Assembly: GCA_937923745.1 (NCBI GenBank)
Contig: CALDUO010000045.1
Span: 1 to 36,261 of the forward strand
DNA from: an uncultured Granulosicoccaceae bacterium
GTDB taxonomy: Bacteria > Pseudomonadota > Gammaproteobacteria > Granulosicoccales > Granulosicoccaceae
Length of the DNA: 36,261 nt
Reading direction: 5' to 3'
Numbering within the stretch: the stretch's first letter is position 1; each line of letters begins with the position of its first letter. The position numbers and the translations under genes are program-made. The notes under the pieces are model-generated. The model made no database searches and was not told where the DNA came from. It saw nothing but the letters and a program-made list of their open reading frames with translations. Shown piece by piece: positions 16,063 to 24,573 of this stretch.

Positions 16063-17292
16063 ATGAAAATTCTTGTGACAGGTTTACTGGCAAGCGCTAT
16101 CGCTCTGTCTACGGCGCATGCAGACTGTGGCTTCGACACGGGTCGCATTAGTATCATCGGTGTCGATTTTCCTGCCATCCACACAGTGGCAGGCGGCGCG
16201 ATGGCCTGCTCGGGCGAGAACATAGATGTCAAAGCCAATTTAACGCTCGAACATACCAAGCTCAATGCCGCCGGTATGAGTGGTTATCCGGCAGAGTACA
16301 CGTCAGCCATCGTTTCCAATTCATCGATCATGGGGCTCATGAACAAATCCCTACTGCGGCCGCTGGATGAGCTGATCGCCAAGCACGGCCAGGATATCCC
16401 CAAAAATCAACTCATTACTTTTGATGGCAAAGTCATGGCGGTGGCGTTCCTCGCCAATGCCCAACACCTGACTTACCGAAAAGACGTGTTACAGCAGCTT
16501 GGCCTTGAACCACCCACGAGCTACGAAGACATGTTGGTGGCAGCTGAGGCTATTCGAAAAGCTGGCCTATCGCAGTTTCCGTTGGGTGGTGCTTTTAAAG
16601 CCGGTTGGCATCTCGCGCAGGAATTTATCAATATGTATCTTGGCTACGGCGGCGAGCTCTATCGACCAGGATCTGCAGAGCCCACTGTCAACAACGCGCA
16701 GGGGGTCGCGGCGCTGAACATGCTGAAATCTCTCAGCGCGTATATGAATCCGGATTTCCTGTCACACGATCACAACGACACCACGGCTGAAATGCAGGCT
16801 GGCAACGTCATGCTGATGAACATGTGGGGTTCACGGCTAGGGAGGCTTCAGGATGGAGAGGGCACGTCACCCGAGATTGCCAACAATATAGAAGTGGGTG
16901 GCCCGCTCATGGTCGGAGACAGCGGCAAGCCTGCGACGACCCTGTGGTGGGCTGGCTGGACGGTTGCCCAGAATATCTCTGACGAGGATGCTGAAGCTAC
17001 CTTTCTTGCGATGAAAAACGGCACGTCCCCGAGTATCCTGACGGACAAAACCATGCGGCAGGCGGCGTGGACTATCGAAGGCTTTCAGCCGTCACCGTTT
17101 AATTATGGTGTATTTGCATCGGTGGCCGCCGGTGCACAGCCCTACCCCATGTTGCCCTATCAAGCTCTAATGCATGCCGCACTAAGTCGCGAGATTGCCG
17201 ATTTTCTGCTCGGCCAAGAAGATGCGGCAGCCACATTGGCAGATATTGAGGCAGCCTACACAGCATCGGCCAAGGAGAAAGGCTTTCTATAA
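16063..17292 (+). CDS. Carbohydrate-type ABC transporter substrate-binding protein, first paralogue
   Basis: This 409-residue periplasmic binding protein (extracellular solute-binding family 1 type) has a signal peptide MKILVTGLLASAIALSTAHA, with cleavage before DCGFD. Typical parts are the NAQHLTYRKDVL hinge region, TSYEDMLVAAEAI, the YGGELY and AGNVMLMNMWGSR binding-cleft regions, and TTLWWAGWTV. Two cysteines near the mature N-terminus (DCGF and MACSG) are shared with the second paralogue and may pair. It is closely similar to the protein at 17903-19141 over its full length, so the gene probably arose by tandem duplication. It has no permease of its own and would feed the same transporter. 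The ribosome site is weak (GAAG). The ligand is unknown; a sugar or polyol is likely. Confidence 0.88.
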   Translation: MKILVTGLLASAIALSTAHADCGFDTGRISIIGVDFPAIHTVAGGAMACSGENIDVKANLTLEHTKLNAAGMSGYPAEYTSAIVSNSSIMGLMNKSLLRPLDELIAKHGQDIPKNQLITFDGKVMAVAFLANAQHLTYRKDVLQQLGLEPPTSYEDMLVAAEAIRKAGLSQFPLGGAFKAGWHLAQEFINMYLGYGGELYRPGSAEPTVNNAQGVAALNMLKSLSAYMNPDFLSHDHNDTTAEMQAGNVMLMNMWGSRLGRLQDGEGTSPEIANNIEVGGPLMVGDSGKPATTLWWAGWTVAQNISDEDAEATFLAMKNGTSPSILTDKTMRQAAWTIEGFQPSPFNYGVFASVAAGAQPYPMLPYQALMHAALSREIADFLLGQEDAAATLADIEAAYTASAKEKGFL

Positions 17293-17902
17293 TCCGCACG
17301 CCACGCACCGAGAGCGGCCACTCTGTCATGGTGCCGAGTGTTTGCTCTGCTGCTGTGCACCCCTCCATAGCCGCCTTCCCACAGCGCTACACCGCGGCAG
17401 CTCACCCAAAGGCCATTCAATCCGTGACAGATGCTACCCGGCCAGGTTAATCCTGTGTCGGTTAACCGTACGATAGTTTTACCTCGAACCGGCTTTATCC
17501 CGGGCCAGCCTAACCTATGGCCAGTTTTATTTAGGGCCAGCCTTACCCATGGCCAGTTTTTTCTTGGGCCAGTTTTGTCTTGGGCCAGTTAATCTCGGGC
17601 CAGTTTTTCCCCAGACCCGTGCAACTTGGGCTGTGAAGCCCCGGAAAGAGAAACCAGGCAGTACCCAAAAGCCCCGACGACAAGCGAGTCGCTCGTTATC
17701 GAATCGTGAATTTATCGTGGGTTTTTGCCTCGATTGACACTGTGCGACAGACACTAGCCGGTTTACACTCACTCTCGGCATTCAAGACAGTATCGACATT
17801 GCCCTCCCTGAGTCTTGATGGTGTTATGTCTGTGCCGTACTAAAGGATTGCATTCGTATTCAATATTTGTCACTCTTTGAGACACACTTGAGGAAACAGC
17901 CT
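17293..17902. other. Gap between the two binding-protein genes with a GGGCCAG repeat array
   Basis: About 610 bases contain no supported gene. The central feature is the 16-bp array at 17501-17612. A TTGACA at 17734-17739 has no well-spaced -10, so I make no promoter call. The second binding protein probably has its own promoter here because the gap is long. Confidence 0.5.
17501..17612. repeat. About seven copies of a 16-bp unit with a GGGCCAG core
   Basis: Units begin RGGCCAG (CGGGCCAG, ATGGCCAG, AGGGCCAG, TTGGGCCAG) and continue with a variable TTTTNTTT or CCTTACCC part. Spacing is 15-17 bases. Weaker copies may extend upstream to about 17435. There are no unique spacers. Confidence 0.75.
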
Positions 17903-19141
17903 ATGAAAACATTATTAAAGGGCACGCTAGCGGGTGCCTTACTTTTATCCGCTGCGCCTGCCGTCTATGCGGCTTGCGACATCACAGAAGGCCGCGTCAG
18001 CATTGTCGGTAACGAATTCCCGGCCATCCAAACCGTCGCAGCAGGCGCTATGGCCTGTGCCGGTGACGGTGTCGAAGTCACCGCTAACCTGACCGCCGAC
18101 CACCAGAAAATAAACCTGCCCGGTATGCAGGGCAATCCTGCTGAATACACATCAGCGATCATTGCCAACTCGTCCATCGTCGCTTTGATGAATGAAGACG
18201 TGATCCGGCCACTCGACGACCTCATTGCCAAACACGGCCAGGACATCCCCAAAAACCAATTGATCACGATCAACGGCAAGGTCATGGCAGTGGCGTTCAT
18301 GGCAAATGCACAGCACCTGACCTACCGCAAAGACGTACTCGCAGACCTTGGCGTTGAACCACCCAAGAGCTATGAAGACATGCTCGCCGCCGCTGAAGCC
18401 GTGCGTGCTGCCGGTGTCTCTGAGTATCCCCTCGGCGGTGCTTACGCTGCAGGCTGGAACCTCGCACAGGAATTTGTCAACATGTACATCGGTCACGGTG
18501 GCGAGTTCTACCAGTCCGGTACCGCACAGCCGTCCATCAACAACGAGCAAGGCGTTGCCGCTCTGAACATGATGAAGTCGCTCAGCGAATACATGAACCC
18601 CGACTTCCTGACCCACGACTCCAACGCAACCGGTGCCGAGATGGAAGCCGGGAACGTCATCATGATGAATATGTGGGGATCACGCATTGGCAATCTTCAG
18701 GATGATGAAGGCGCACCCCCGGAAATTGCATCCAACATTGCAGTCGCAGGTCCGTTGATGGTTGGCGACAGTGGCACACCGGCTACCACACTGTGGTGGG
18801 ACGGCTGGACAGTCGCGAAGAACATCTCCGATGAAGACGCAGAAGCCACGTTCCTTGCAATGAAAAACGGTATCAGCCCCGGCATCCTCAATGAAGAGAC
18901 CATGGGCCAGGCCGTGTGGATGATTGAAGGGTATACACCCGCACCGGTTAACCAGGGTGTCTTTGACGCCATCGCTGCAGGCTCAACCGCCTACCCCATG
19001 CTGCCTTACCACGGCCTGATGCACACAGCACTCGGTAACGAGATCGCCGATTTTCTGACCGGCAAGGAAGACGCAGCAACCACACTGGCAGATATTGAAG
19101 CGGCCTACACCACCGCGGCGCAAGAGAAAGGATTCCTGTAA
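17903..19141 (+). CDS. Carbohydrate-type ABC transporter substrate-binding protein, second paralogue
   Basis: This 412-residue periplasmic binding protein has signal peptide MKTLLKGTLAGALLLSAAPA and cleavage near VYAA. The ATG at 17903 has GAGGA 8 bases upstream; an upstream in-frame start at 17867 would spoil the signal. It shares long identical stretches with the first paralogue (for example AKHGQDIPKNQLIT and NAQHLTYRKDVL), and all cleft landmarks (HGGEFY, AGNVIMMNMWGSR, TTLWWDGWTV). It lies directly upstream of the permeases, with a strong hairpin between. It is therefore probably the main binding protein of the importer and made in excess. The ligand is not known. Confidence 0.92.
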   Translation: MKTLLKGTLAGALLLSAAPAVYAACDITEGRVSIVGNEFPAIQTVAAGAMACAGDGVEVTANLTADHQKINLPGMQGNPAEYTSAIIANSSIVALMNEDVIRPLDDLIAKHGQDIPKNQLITINGKVMAVAFMANAQHLTYRKDVLADLGVEPPKSYEDMLAAAEAVRAAGVSEYPLGGAYAAGWNLAQEFVNMYIGHGGEFYQSGTAQPSINNEQGVAALNMMKSLSEYMNPDFLTHDSNATGAEMEAGNVIMMNMWGSRIGNLQDDEGAPPEIASNIAVAGPLMVGDSGTPATTLWWDGWTVAKNISDEDAEATFLAMKNGISPGILNEETMGQAVWMIEGYTPAPVNQGVFDAIAAGSTAYPMLPYHGLMHTALGNEIADFLTGKEDAATTLADIEAAYTTAAQEKGFL

Positions 19142-19186
19142 GCCACAACAGATACCCGATACTACAGTTGGGTATTTTCTGAAAAG

Positions 19187-19223
19187 CCTCCGGTCAACGG
19201 TTGTTACACGCCGTGACCGGAGG
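19187..19223 (+). promoter_or_regulatory. Strong intercistronic hairpin between binding protein and permease
   Basis: Arms CCTCCGGTCA (19187-19196) and TGACCGGAGG (19214-19223) are perfectly complementary. The stem can continue past a bulged A through CGG/CCG. TTCTTTAA follows, which is only a weak U tract. Such hairpins after binding-protein genes (as in malE-malF) lower downstream expression or protect the upstream mRNA. The only GGAGG before the permease lies inside the 3' arm, 17 bases from its ATG. Confidence 0.7.
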
Positions 19224-19240
19224 TTCTTTAATCGGTACAC

Positions 19241-20263
19241 ATGAAACATAAAACCTTCTTCTGGTTTATCCTTCCTACTTCACTGGCGATGCTGCTGTTT
19301 ATAGCGCTCCCGATCGTGTCAGTGATTATCCAGTCGGTACATGCACCACACGAACAAGTCATTGTCGAAGTTGAAAACTGCGACATTTTTGGCTGTAAAA
19401 AATCGACGATGATTGACCAGGAGGCGACACAGTCTCTGCGCGATGCCGACCCGCTCGGTCGCTTTGTTGGCACCGACATTTATACCAATCGTAATCACCT
19501 GGCGCTGGCCGAGGTAGCTGACGCATGGCGGGCCTCCTCCGGCGTCAAAGACTTTACCGCGCAGATAATGAATCTGCCTTTTTACAAAGCCTTTGCATTT
19601 ACGCTGACCTATACGTTTGTGGTCACGCCACTCGTGGTCATCCTTGGCTTTATGGTGGCTGTTGCGGTTAACAGCATTCCATCTGTGTTGCGCGGCCCGA
19701 CTATATTTCTGTCATTGCTGCCCATGATCATCACACCGCTGATCGGCTCTCTTATCCTGTTTTGGATGATTGACTCGCGTGGCATTATCGGCTCGTTTAT
19801 TCAAACCCTCGCAGGTGACCCAAACCTTTCCCTCAAAGCGTCCACACCGCTGACATGGGTGATGCTTATCGTGTATGGCGTGTGGCATTCGGCACCTTTT
19901 GCGTTTGTTGTGTACTACGCGGGGCTACAAACGGTACCGAAAGATACCCTTGAATCCGCAATGATTGACGGTGCCAGTCGCTGGGAACAAATTCGTTACG
20001 TGGTGGTTCCACATCTGTTACCGCTGACGACGTTTATCATGTTGATGCAGTTAATGGATAACTTTCGGGTATTTGAACCTATTGTGGGTTTTAACGCCTC
20101 CGCACACGCCACCTCACTGTCATATTTTATTTACGACGATCTCGGTGGGGAAACCCGATTGTTGTCATCTGCGGCCGCCACCTCGGTACTGACCATTGTT
20201 GGTGTGGCCATTTTGTTAACGCCCGTGCTCATTCGCACATGGCGCGACTTTAGCCGGAAGTAA
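19241..20263 (+). CDS. ABC transporter permease, MalF type
   Basis: This 340-residue inner-membrane permease of the carbohydrate importer has a first membrane segment at residues 7-31. A long periplasmic loop follows (about 32-115) with a close cysteine pair (C47 and C52, in NCDIFGC), then the remaining segments. The EAA loop that contacts the ATPase is LESAMIDGASRWEQIRYVV. MalF-type subunits often carry a large first loop that contacts the binding protein, which fits here. The ATG at 19241 has no well-placed ribosome site: the GGAGG is 17 bases upstream and within the hairpin. It ends 3 bases before the next permease gene. Confidence 0.9.
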   Translation: MKHKTFFWFILPTSLAMLLFIALPIVSVIIQSVHAPHEQVIVEVENCDIFGCKKSTMIDQEATQSLRDADPLGRFVGTDIYTNRNHLALAEVADAWRASSGVKDFTAQIMNLPFYKAFAFTLTYTFVVTPLVVILGFMVAVAVNSIPSVLRGPTIFLSLLPMIITPLIGSLILFWMIDSRGIIGSFIQTLAGDPNLSLKASTPLTWVMLIVYGVWHSAPFAFVVYYAGLQTVPKDTLESAMIDGASRWEQIRYVVVPHLLPLTTFIMLMQLMDNFRVFEPIVGFNASAHATSLSYFIYDDLGGETRLLSSAAATSVLTIVGVAILLTPVLIRTWRDFSRK

Positions 20264-20266
20264 GGT

Positions 20267-21148
20267 ATGAGCAAAGTGATGGACAGACGGTCGCCGCTGC
20301 TCAAAACGCTGGCATGGTCGTTTTTAATACTCTGGCTTATTCTGGCTGCATTCCCGTTCTTCTGGACCTTTTGGGGATCTTTCAAAGTTGAGGGCGATTT
20401 CTTCTCGAAAGCGGACTGGACGTGGGCAATATTCGGCAATCTGACACAGGCAGAAACCGGCGGTGCATTTACCGGCGACGGTTACGAGGGAGCGTGGATA
20501 CAGGAGGCGTTCTGGAAGTCCGCGATCAACACACTGATTGTCGTGGTTGCGGTAGTTACTATCTCGCTAACCTTCGGTACCTTGGCAGGTTATGCGCTCT
20601 CGCGCTCAACCTACAACTATGCATTCTGGTTACTCATCACGGCACTGGTATTCAGAGCCATGCCACACATCACACTGGTGTCGGGTTACCTGCTGCCTTT
20701 TTATGAATGGAATCTCTGGGGCAAGTTGCCCACCGCCATTATTGTGCTGGTGGCTATTAACCAACCGTTTACGCTCTGGATGCTAACGTCGTTCTTCCGC
20801 AACATACCCAAAGACCTTGACGAGAGCGCTATGGTAGATGGCTGCACGCACTTTCAGGCGTTTAGACATGTCATCATTCCGGTGATGTGGCCAGGGGTCA
20901 TCACCACGGGCCTCTTTTCACTGCTGTTGGCCTACAACGATTTCGCGGTTACGACAATGATCCTGTCAAAAGAAAACCAGACTATGGTGCCCAAGATTGC
21001 AAGCTTTCTTGGCACCACCCAAACCAAAGGCAACGTCATGTTTGCTGTTGCATCAGTGGTCTCCGTGACCGCACCACTGTTTGTCCTGGTGATGTTTTTC
21101 CAGCGGCAGATTGTTAGTGGTTTAACCGCTGGCGCTGTGAAAGGATAG
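20267..21148 (+). CDS. ABC transporter permease, MalG type
   Basis: This 293-residue inner-membrane permease has about six membrane segments. It starts KTLAWSFLILWLILAAFPFFW with the typical PFFWTFWGSFK motif, and the EAA loop is LDESAMVDGCTHFQAFRHVI followed by PVMWPG. It pairs with the MalF-type subunit to form the channel. The 3-base gap before it and the 5-base gap after it show tight operon coupling and probably translational coupling. The end, MFFQRQIVSGLTAGAVKG, is the usual MalG-family terminus (QRxxVxGLTxGAVKG). The family and role are firm; the substrate is unknown. Confidence 0.93.
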   Translation: MSKVMDRRSPLLKTLAWSFLILWLILAAFPFFWTFWGSFKVEGDFFSKADWTWAIFGNLTQAETGGAFTGDGYEGAWIQEAFWKSAINTLIVVVAVVTISLTFGTLAGYALSRSTYNYAFWLLITALVFRAMPHITLVSGYLLPFYEWNLWGKLPTAIIVLVAINQPFTLWMLTSFFRNIPKDLDESAMVDGCTHFQAFRHVIIPVMWPGVITTGLFSLLLAYNDFAVTTMILSKENQTMVPKIASFLGTTQTKGNVMFAVASVVSVTAPLFVLVMFFQRQIVSGLTAGAVKG

Positions 21149-21153
21149 TTTCT

Positions 21154-22203
21154 ATGGCGAGTATTACCCTCAAGAACCTCAGTAAACGTTGGGGTAGTTT
21201 TGTTGGCGTTGACAACTTTACTCTCGACATCGCCGACCGCGAGTTTCTGGTGTTACTTGGTCCATCCGGTTGCGGCAAAACCACTACCATGCGCATGATC
21301 GCAGGCCTTGAAGATGCAACCGAAGGGGAGATTTATATTGGTGACCGGCTCGTGAACAACCTGGAGCCCAAAGACCGTGACGTTGCGATGGTGTTTCAGT
21401 CATATGGTCTTTACCCGAACATGACGGTATGGGAGAACATTCGGTTTCCGCTAAAAATCAGAAAGATTGATCCTGCCACCCACCAGGAACGTGTGCAACG
21501 AGCGGTTGATATGGTCGAGCTCCAAGACTTCGCACACCGTCGCCCTGCTGCTCTGTCCGGTGGTCAGCGGCAACGTGTTGCATTGGCCCGAGCCATTGTT
21601 CGTGAACCAACGGTGTTTCTGATGGACGAGCCTTTGTCTAATCTTGATGCTAAATTACGGGTATCAACCCGCGCACAAATCAAAAATCTGCAACACGAAC
21701 TACAAACCACCACGATCTATGTCACCCACGATCAGATCGAGGCAATGACTCTCGCCGACCGCGTCGTGGTGATGAACCAGGGTATTGTTCAACAGGTGGC
21801 AACACCTCGGGTCATCTACGATAAACCGGCAAATACGTTCGTGGCCGGTTTTATGGGTACACCGGCTATGAACCTGATTGACGGCACCATAGAACAAGGT
21901 ACCTTCCGCGCCGAGAACATTGAAGTCACCGGGTTAAACACACAGTACAACGGCCCAATAACACTAGGATTCAGAGCCGAAGACGCCAACCTCAGTGACA
22001 CCAACGCCGAGGTTAACGCTGCCGTGTACTCTATGGAACTGCTCGGTGAAGCCTCTATGGTCACCATGCGTGCCGGTGGCGTCATTGTTGCCATCAAAGC
22101 CGACAAGGATTACTCCGCACGCATCGGCGACACCGTACATGCACAGGTGTCGCCTTCCATTTGTCATCTCTTTGATCAACACAGTGGTGAGCGGCTTAAC
22201 TAA
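21154..22203 (+). CDS. ABC transporter ATP-binding subunit, MalK/UgpC type
   Basis: This 349-residue cytoplasmic ATPase of the importer shows Walker A GPSGCGKT at 36-43, Q-loop at FQSYGLYP, signature LSGGQ at 134-138, Walker B FLMDEP at 155-160, D-loop SNLDA and switch H192 in YVTHDQ. The C-terminal part (about 240-349) matches the short MalK-type OB-fold domain (FMGTPAMNLIDG, LGFRAED). The start ATG at 21154 has AAGGA 8 bases upstream. It is the last gene of the importer operon. The total length is slightly shorter than MalK, as is common for UgpC/MsmX-type subunits, which can be shared by several importers. Confidence 0.95.
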   Translation: MASITLKNLSKRWGSFVGVDNFTLDIADREFLVLLGPSGCGKTTTMRMIAGLEDATEGEIYIGDRLVNNLEPKDRDVAMVFQSYGLYPNMTVWENIRFPLKIRKIDPATHQERVQRAVDMVELQDFAHRRPAALSGGQRQRVALARAIVREPTVFLMDEPLSNLDAKLRVSTRAQIKNLQHELQTTTIYVTHDQIEAMTLADRVVVMNQGIVQQVATPRVIYDKPANTFVAGFMGTPAMNLIDGTIEQGTFRAENIEVTGLNTQYNGPITLGFRAEDANLSDTNAEVNAAVYSMELLGEASMVTMRAGGVIVAIKADKDYSARIGDTVHAQVSPSICHLFDQHSGERLN

Positions 22204-22557
22204 ACCTCTGAGTGTCGATAACGCTAGTGTGGCCGGATTGTTGTCGAACAGGTTGTTGTAGGCCAAGCTGTTACTGGCCGAGTTATTACTGGCCGAGTTA
22301 TTACTGACCGGGTTATTACTGACCGGGTTATTACTGGCAAGGTAACGCCAACGTTATCAATCAAATGATTTGCTGCTGCCCGGATCAAACTCAGTGGTTG
22401 AGTCAGGCGGTGCTATTCACCGCGAGGACCGCCTCGACGTGATGGTCGTACTCGACAGCTACCTGCTGCTCTTACGCGGCATGGGTGGTTATCAACATAA
22501 TACAACACCGAGCTATAGCGCCAAAGACATCGGGCCGCTTTCGTGGTGGTGTGCCGC
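22204..22557. other. Convergent gap with a 15-bp tandem array and an unexplained open frame
   Basis: The gap lies between the importer ATPase (plus) and the EthD-like gene (minus). The array is at 22261-22335. Downstream, a plus-strand frame from about 22346 to 22561 is open and reads protein-like (GGAIHREDRLDVMVVLDSYL, RGMGGYQHN), but has no start with a ribosome site and no family I recognise. It could be a gene remnant. Confidence 0.45.
22261..22335. repeat. 15-bp direct tandem repeat, five copies
   Basis: Units are GGCCAAGCTGTTACT, GGCCGAGTTATTACT twice, and GACCGGGTTATTACT twice. They are head to tail, and identical neighbours indicate recent pairwise duplication. Confidence 0.9.
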
Positions 22558-22881
22558 CTAATCTACCTCAAACACCGAGTGCCAGAGGGTTATTTCATCA
22601 AAGTAACGCTGGTAGAAAGCCGGAAGCAGCTCACGGGCCTCATGACGGGCGCGGCTCTGCATGGCCTGTTCCATCGCATCGTGGTCCCGATACGTCACGG
22701 CAAGTACCAACGGAATAGTCGGCCCGGCAGGATCGTGCTCAACGCCGTAGAGCACCTGCACCTGTAGCGAGGGCTGAAATTGCAACCACAATGGCTTGAG
22801 GGTTGATTCAACATACTCTCGCATCTGCGAGTCAACACCGGCTTTTAGCGTACCGGCAAAAAACGCATACTTGGTGATCAC
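22558..22881 (-). CDS. Small EthD-like (dimeric alpha-beta barrel) protein
   Basis: This 107-residue cytoplasmic protein has no signal. The pattern fits a ferredoxin-like dimeric alpha-beta barrel: strand ITKYAFFAGTLKAGV, helix QMREYVESTLKPLWLQF, strands VQVLYGVEHD and PLVLAVTYRD, helix DAMEQAMQSRARHEARELL, final strand EITLWHSVFEV. Such proteins (EthD, Dabb and relatives) often sit in catabolic operons as small enzymes or accessory proteins. It starts 3 bases after the TPP enzyme ends and is the last gene of the operon. The fold assignment is an inference from the pattern. Confidence 0.6.
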   Translation of the reverse strand: MITKYAFFAGTLKAGVDSQMREYVESTLKPLWLQFQPSLQVQVLYGVEHDPAGPTIPLVLAVTYRDHDAMEQAMQSRARHEARELLPAFYQRYFDEITLWHSVFEVD

Positions 22882-22884
22882 GGG

Positions 22885-24573
22885 TTACCCTCCCCGATGT
22901 TTAAAACTATCCCGCCGAAAACTGTACAACGCTGCCGGGTCAACAGCGACATCAACCACCGCAGGTTTTCCGCACGCGAGTGCGGCCTCAACAGCAGGTG
23001 CCAGCTCTGCGAGCGTGTTTACGCGGTAGCCTGCTGCACCGTAGCGTGTTGCTATTTCATCAAACGGAGGGCTAGAAACATCGGCACCGATGTAACGTCC
23101 CTGGAAGAAGTCTCTTTGATACGCTTTTTCAGCACCCCAGCACTGGTTGTTCATCACAATGGTCACTGTATTGATATTGTGATCAACCGCCGTGCTCAAC
23201 TCCGAAAGCGTCATACCAAAACCGCCATCACCCATAAGACTAATTACCGGACGTTCCGGCATCGCGCACTTAACGCCTAACCCGCATGCAAACGAAAACC
23301 CCACCAAACCGAAGTCGAGTGGCGTAAAAAGACTTTTAGGACGCCAGTACTGCAACGCATCGGTCGCCTGTAAACACAACGTGCCGGCATCCATGGTAAT
23401 TGCAGCATCTTTTGGCACCACCTGACGTAACGCCTTAAAAAGGCCTGACGGCTGTATGGGTGATGTCATCACAGCATCAGCATCACGCTGTTGTAGAAAT
23501 TGTGCGCGTTCCGCCTGAAACGCCTGCGTCCATTGATCGGCATTACGTTGCTGTTGAGCGGCAGTGATTTCAGCCTGTAGCTGGAGTGCCGTGGTCGGTG
23601 CATCCGCCCAGATACCAACGTCTATCGGAAAAAAACGCCCGATAGCCGTTGGCTCGAGTTCTACCTGAATAATACGGGCATCGCGGTTGATGTTGTCATA
23701 ACTATAAAACGTTGAATTAAAACCCAGCCGGGTTCCCAGAGCGAGAATGACATCGGCTTCCTGTACCAACCGTGACGCAACTGCATTACCGCGTGGTCCC
23801 ATTTGACCGGCATTGAGCGGATGCTCAAACGGAATGGCGTCACCATGGCCAGGTGATGTCACCACCGGGCAGTTTAAGGCCGTTGCCAGCTGCAGCGCCT
23901 GTTCTGCACCACCGGTGTTTTTGATACCGCCGCCCGCAATGATGACCGGACGCTCGGCATGTAGCAGTAATGCGGCAGCCTGTTTGAGTTGATCGGGATG
24001 CGCTGCCGGCACCGAATGATTACGGTACTGTGCCGGTTGTTGCAGTGGCTCTGGATTAACCTGTGCTGCCAGGACGTCACGTGGCAAATTAACCTGCACC
24101 GGTCCTTGGCGAGGACTGAGTGCCGTGCGAAACGCCTCGCGAAACAGTTCGGGAATACGGTCGGCTGATGGCGCGGTCCAGGTTTTTTTGGTCACCGGTG
24201 TAAAGAGAGATTGCTGATCCACCTCCTGAAACGCATCGCGATACACGTGGCCCGACGACAGCGCACCGGCAATCGATACTACCGGTGAAAAAGCGGCACG
24301 CGCCTGCGACAGTCCGGTGACAAGATTGGTGGCGCCCGGCCCGTTCTGTCCTGCCAACACCACACCTGCCTGGCCGGATGCGCGTGCATATCCATCCGCC
24401 ATATGCACACCCGTGCGTTCATCGTGCACACCAATAAACTGTATGTCTGTCGCATCATACAGCGCGTCGAACAGTTCCATGGTGGCAGACCCAATCAACC
24501 CAAATACGAACCGGGTATCTTCAGCCTGTAATGCGGCAACGGCGGCTTGCCCGCCAGACATTGGTGCACTCAT
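22885..24573 (-). CDS. TPP-dependent enzyme of the acetolactate synthase superfamily, Xsc-like
   Basis: This 562-residue protein has the three-domain layout of TPP enzymes. The PYR domain has the catalytic glutamate E52 (GVHDERTGVHMADGYAR) and AGQNGPGATNLVTG. A central domain contains RPVIIAGGGIKNTGGAEQAL. The PP domain has GDGGFGMTLSEL, with NNQCWGAEK as the far end of the TPP/magnesium motif. Several features resemble sulfoacetaldehyde acetyltransferase (Xsc) more than acetolactate synthase: GLIGSATM near 25-32, FQEVDQQSLF, NNxxWGAEK and the end FRRDSF. Xsc turns sulfoacetaldehyde plus phosphate into acetyl phosphate and sulfite. No phosphate acetyltransferase or sulfite exporter is seen here, so the substrate is uncertain; a 2-oxoacid decarboxylase or synthase is the alternative. 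It overlaps the hydrolase gene by 4 bases (ATGA). Confidence 0.8.
   Translation of the reverse strand: MSAPMSGGQAAVAALQAEDTRFVFGLIGSATMELFDALYDATDIQFIGVHDERTGVHMADGYARASGQAGVVLAGQNGPGATNLVTGLSQARAAFSPVVSIAGALSSGHVYRDAFQEVDQQSLFTPVTKKTWTAPSADRIPELFREAFRTALSPRQGPVQVNLPRDVLAAQVNPEPLQQPAQYRNHSVPAAHPDQLKQAAALLLHAERPVIIAGGGIKNTGGAEQALQLATALNCPVVTSPGHGDAIPFEHPLNAGQMGPRGNAVASRLVQEADVILALGTRLGFNSTFYSYDNINRDARIIQVELEPTAIGRFFPIDVGIWADAPTTALQLQAEITAAQQQRNADQWTQAFQAERAQFLQQRDADAVMTSPIQPSGLFKALRQVVPKDAAITMDAGTLCLQATDALQYWRPKSLFTPLDFGLVGFSFACGLGVKCAMPERPVISLMGDGGFGMTLSELSTAVDHNINTVTIVMNNQCWGAEKAYQRDFFQGRYIGADVSSPPFDEIATRYGAAGYRVNTLAELAPAVEAALACGKPAVVDVAVDPAALYSFRRDSFKHRGG

Noticed and set aside
15921..22335. 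Possible CRISPR arrays at the repeat blocks
   Set aside because: The repeats are contiguous 13-16 bp units without unique spacers, and no cas genes are present.
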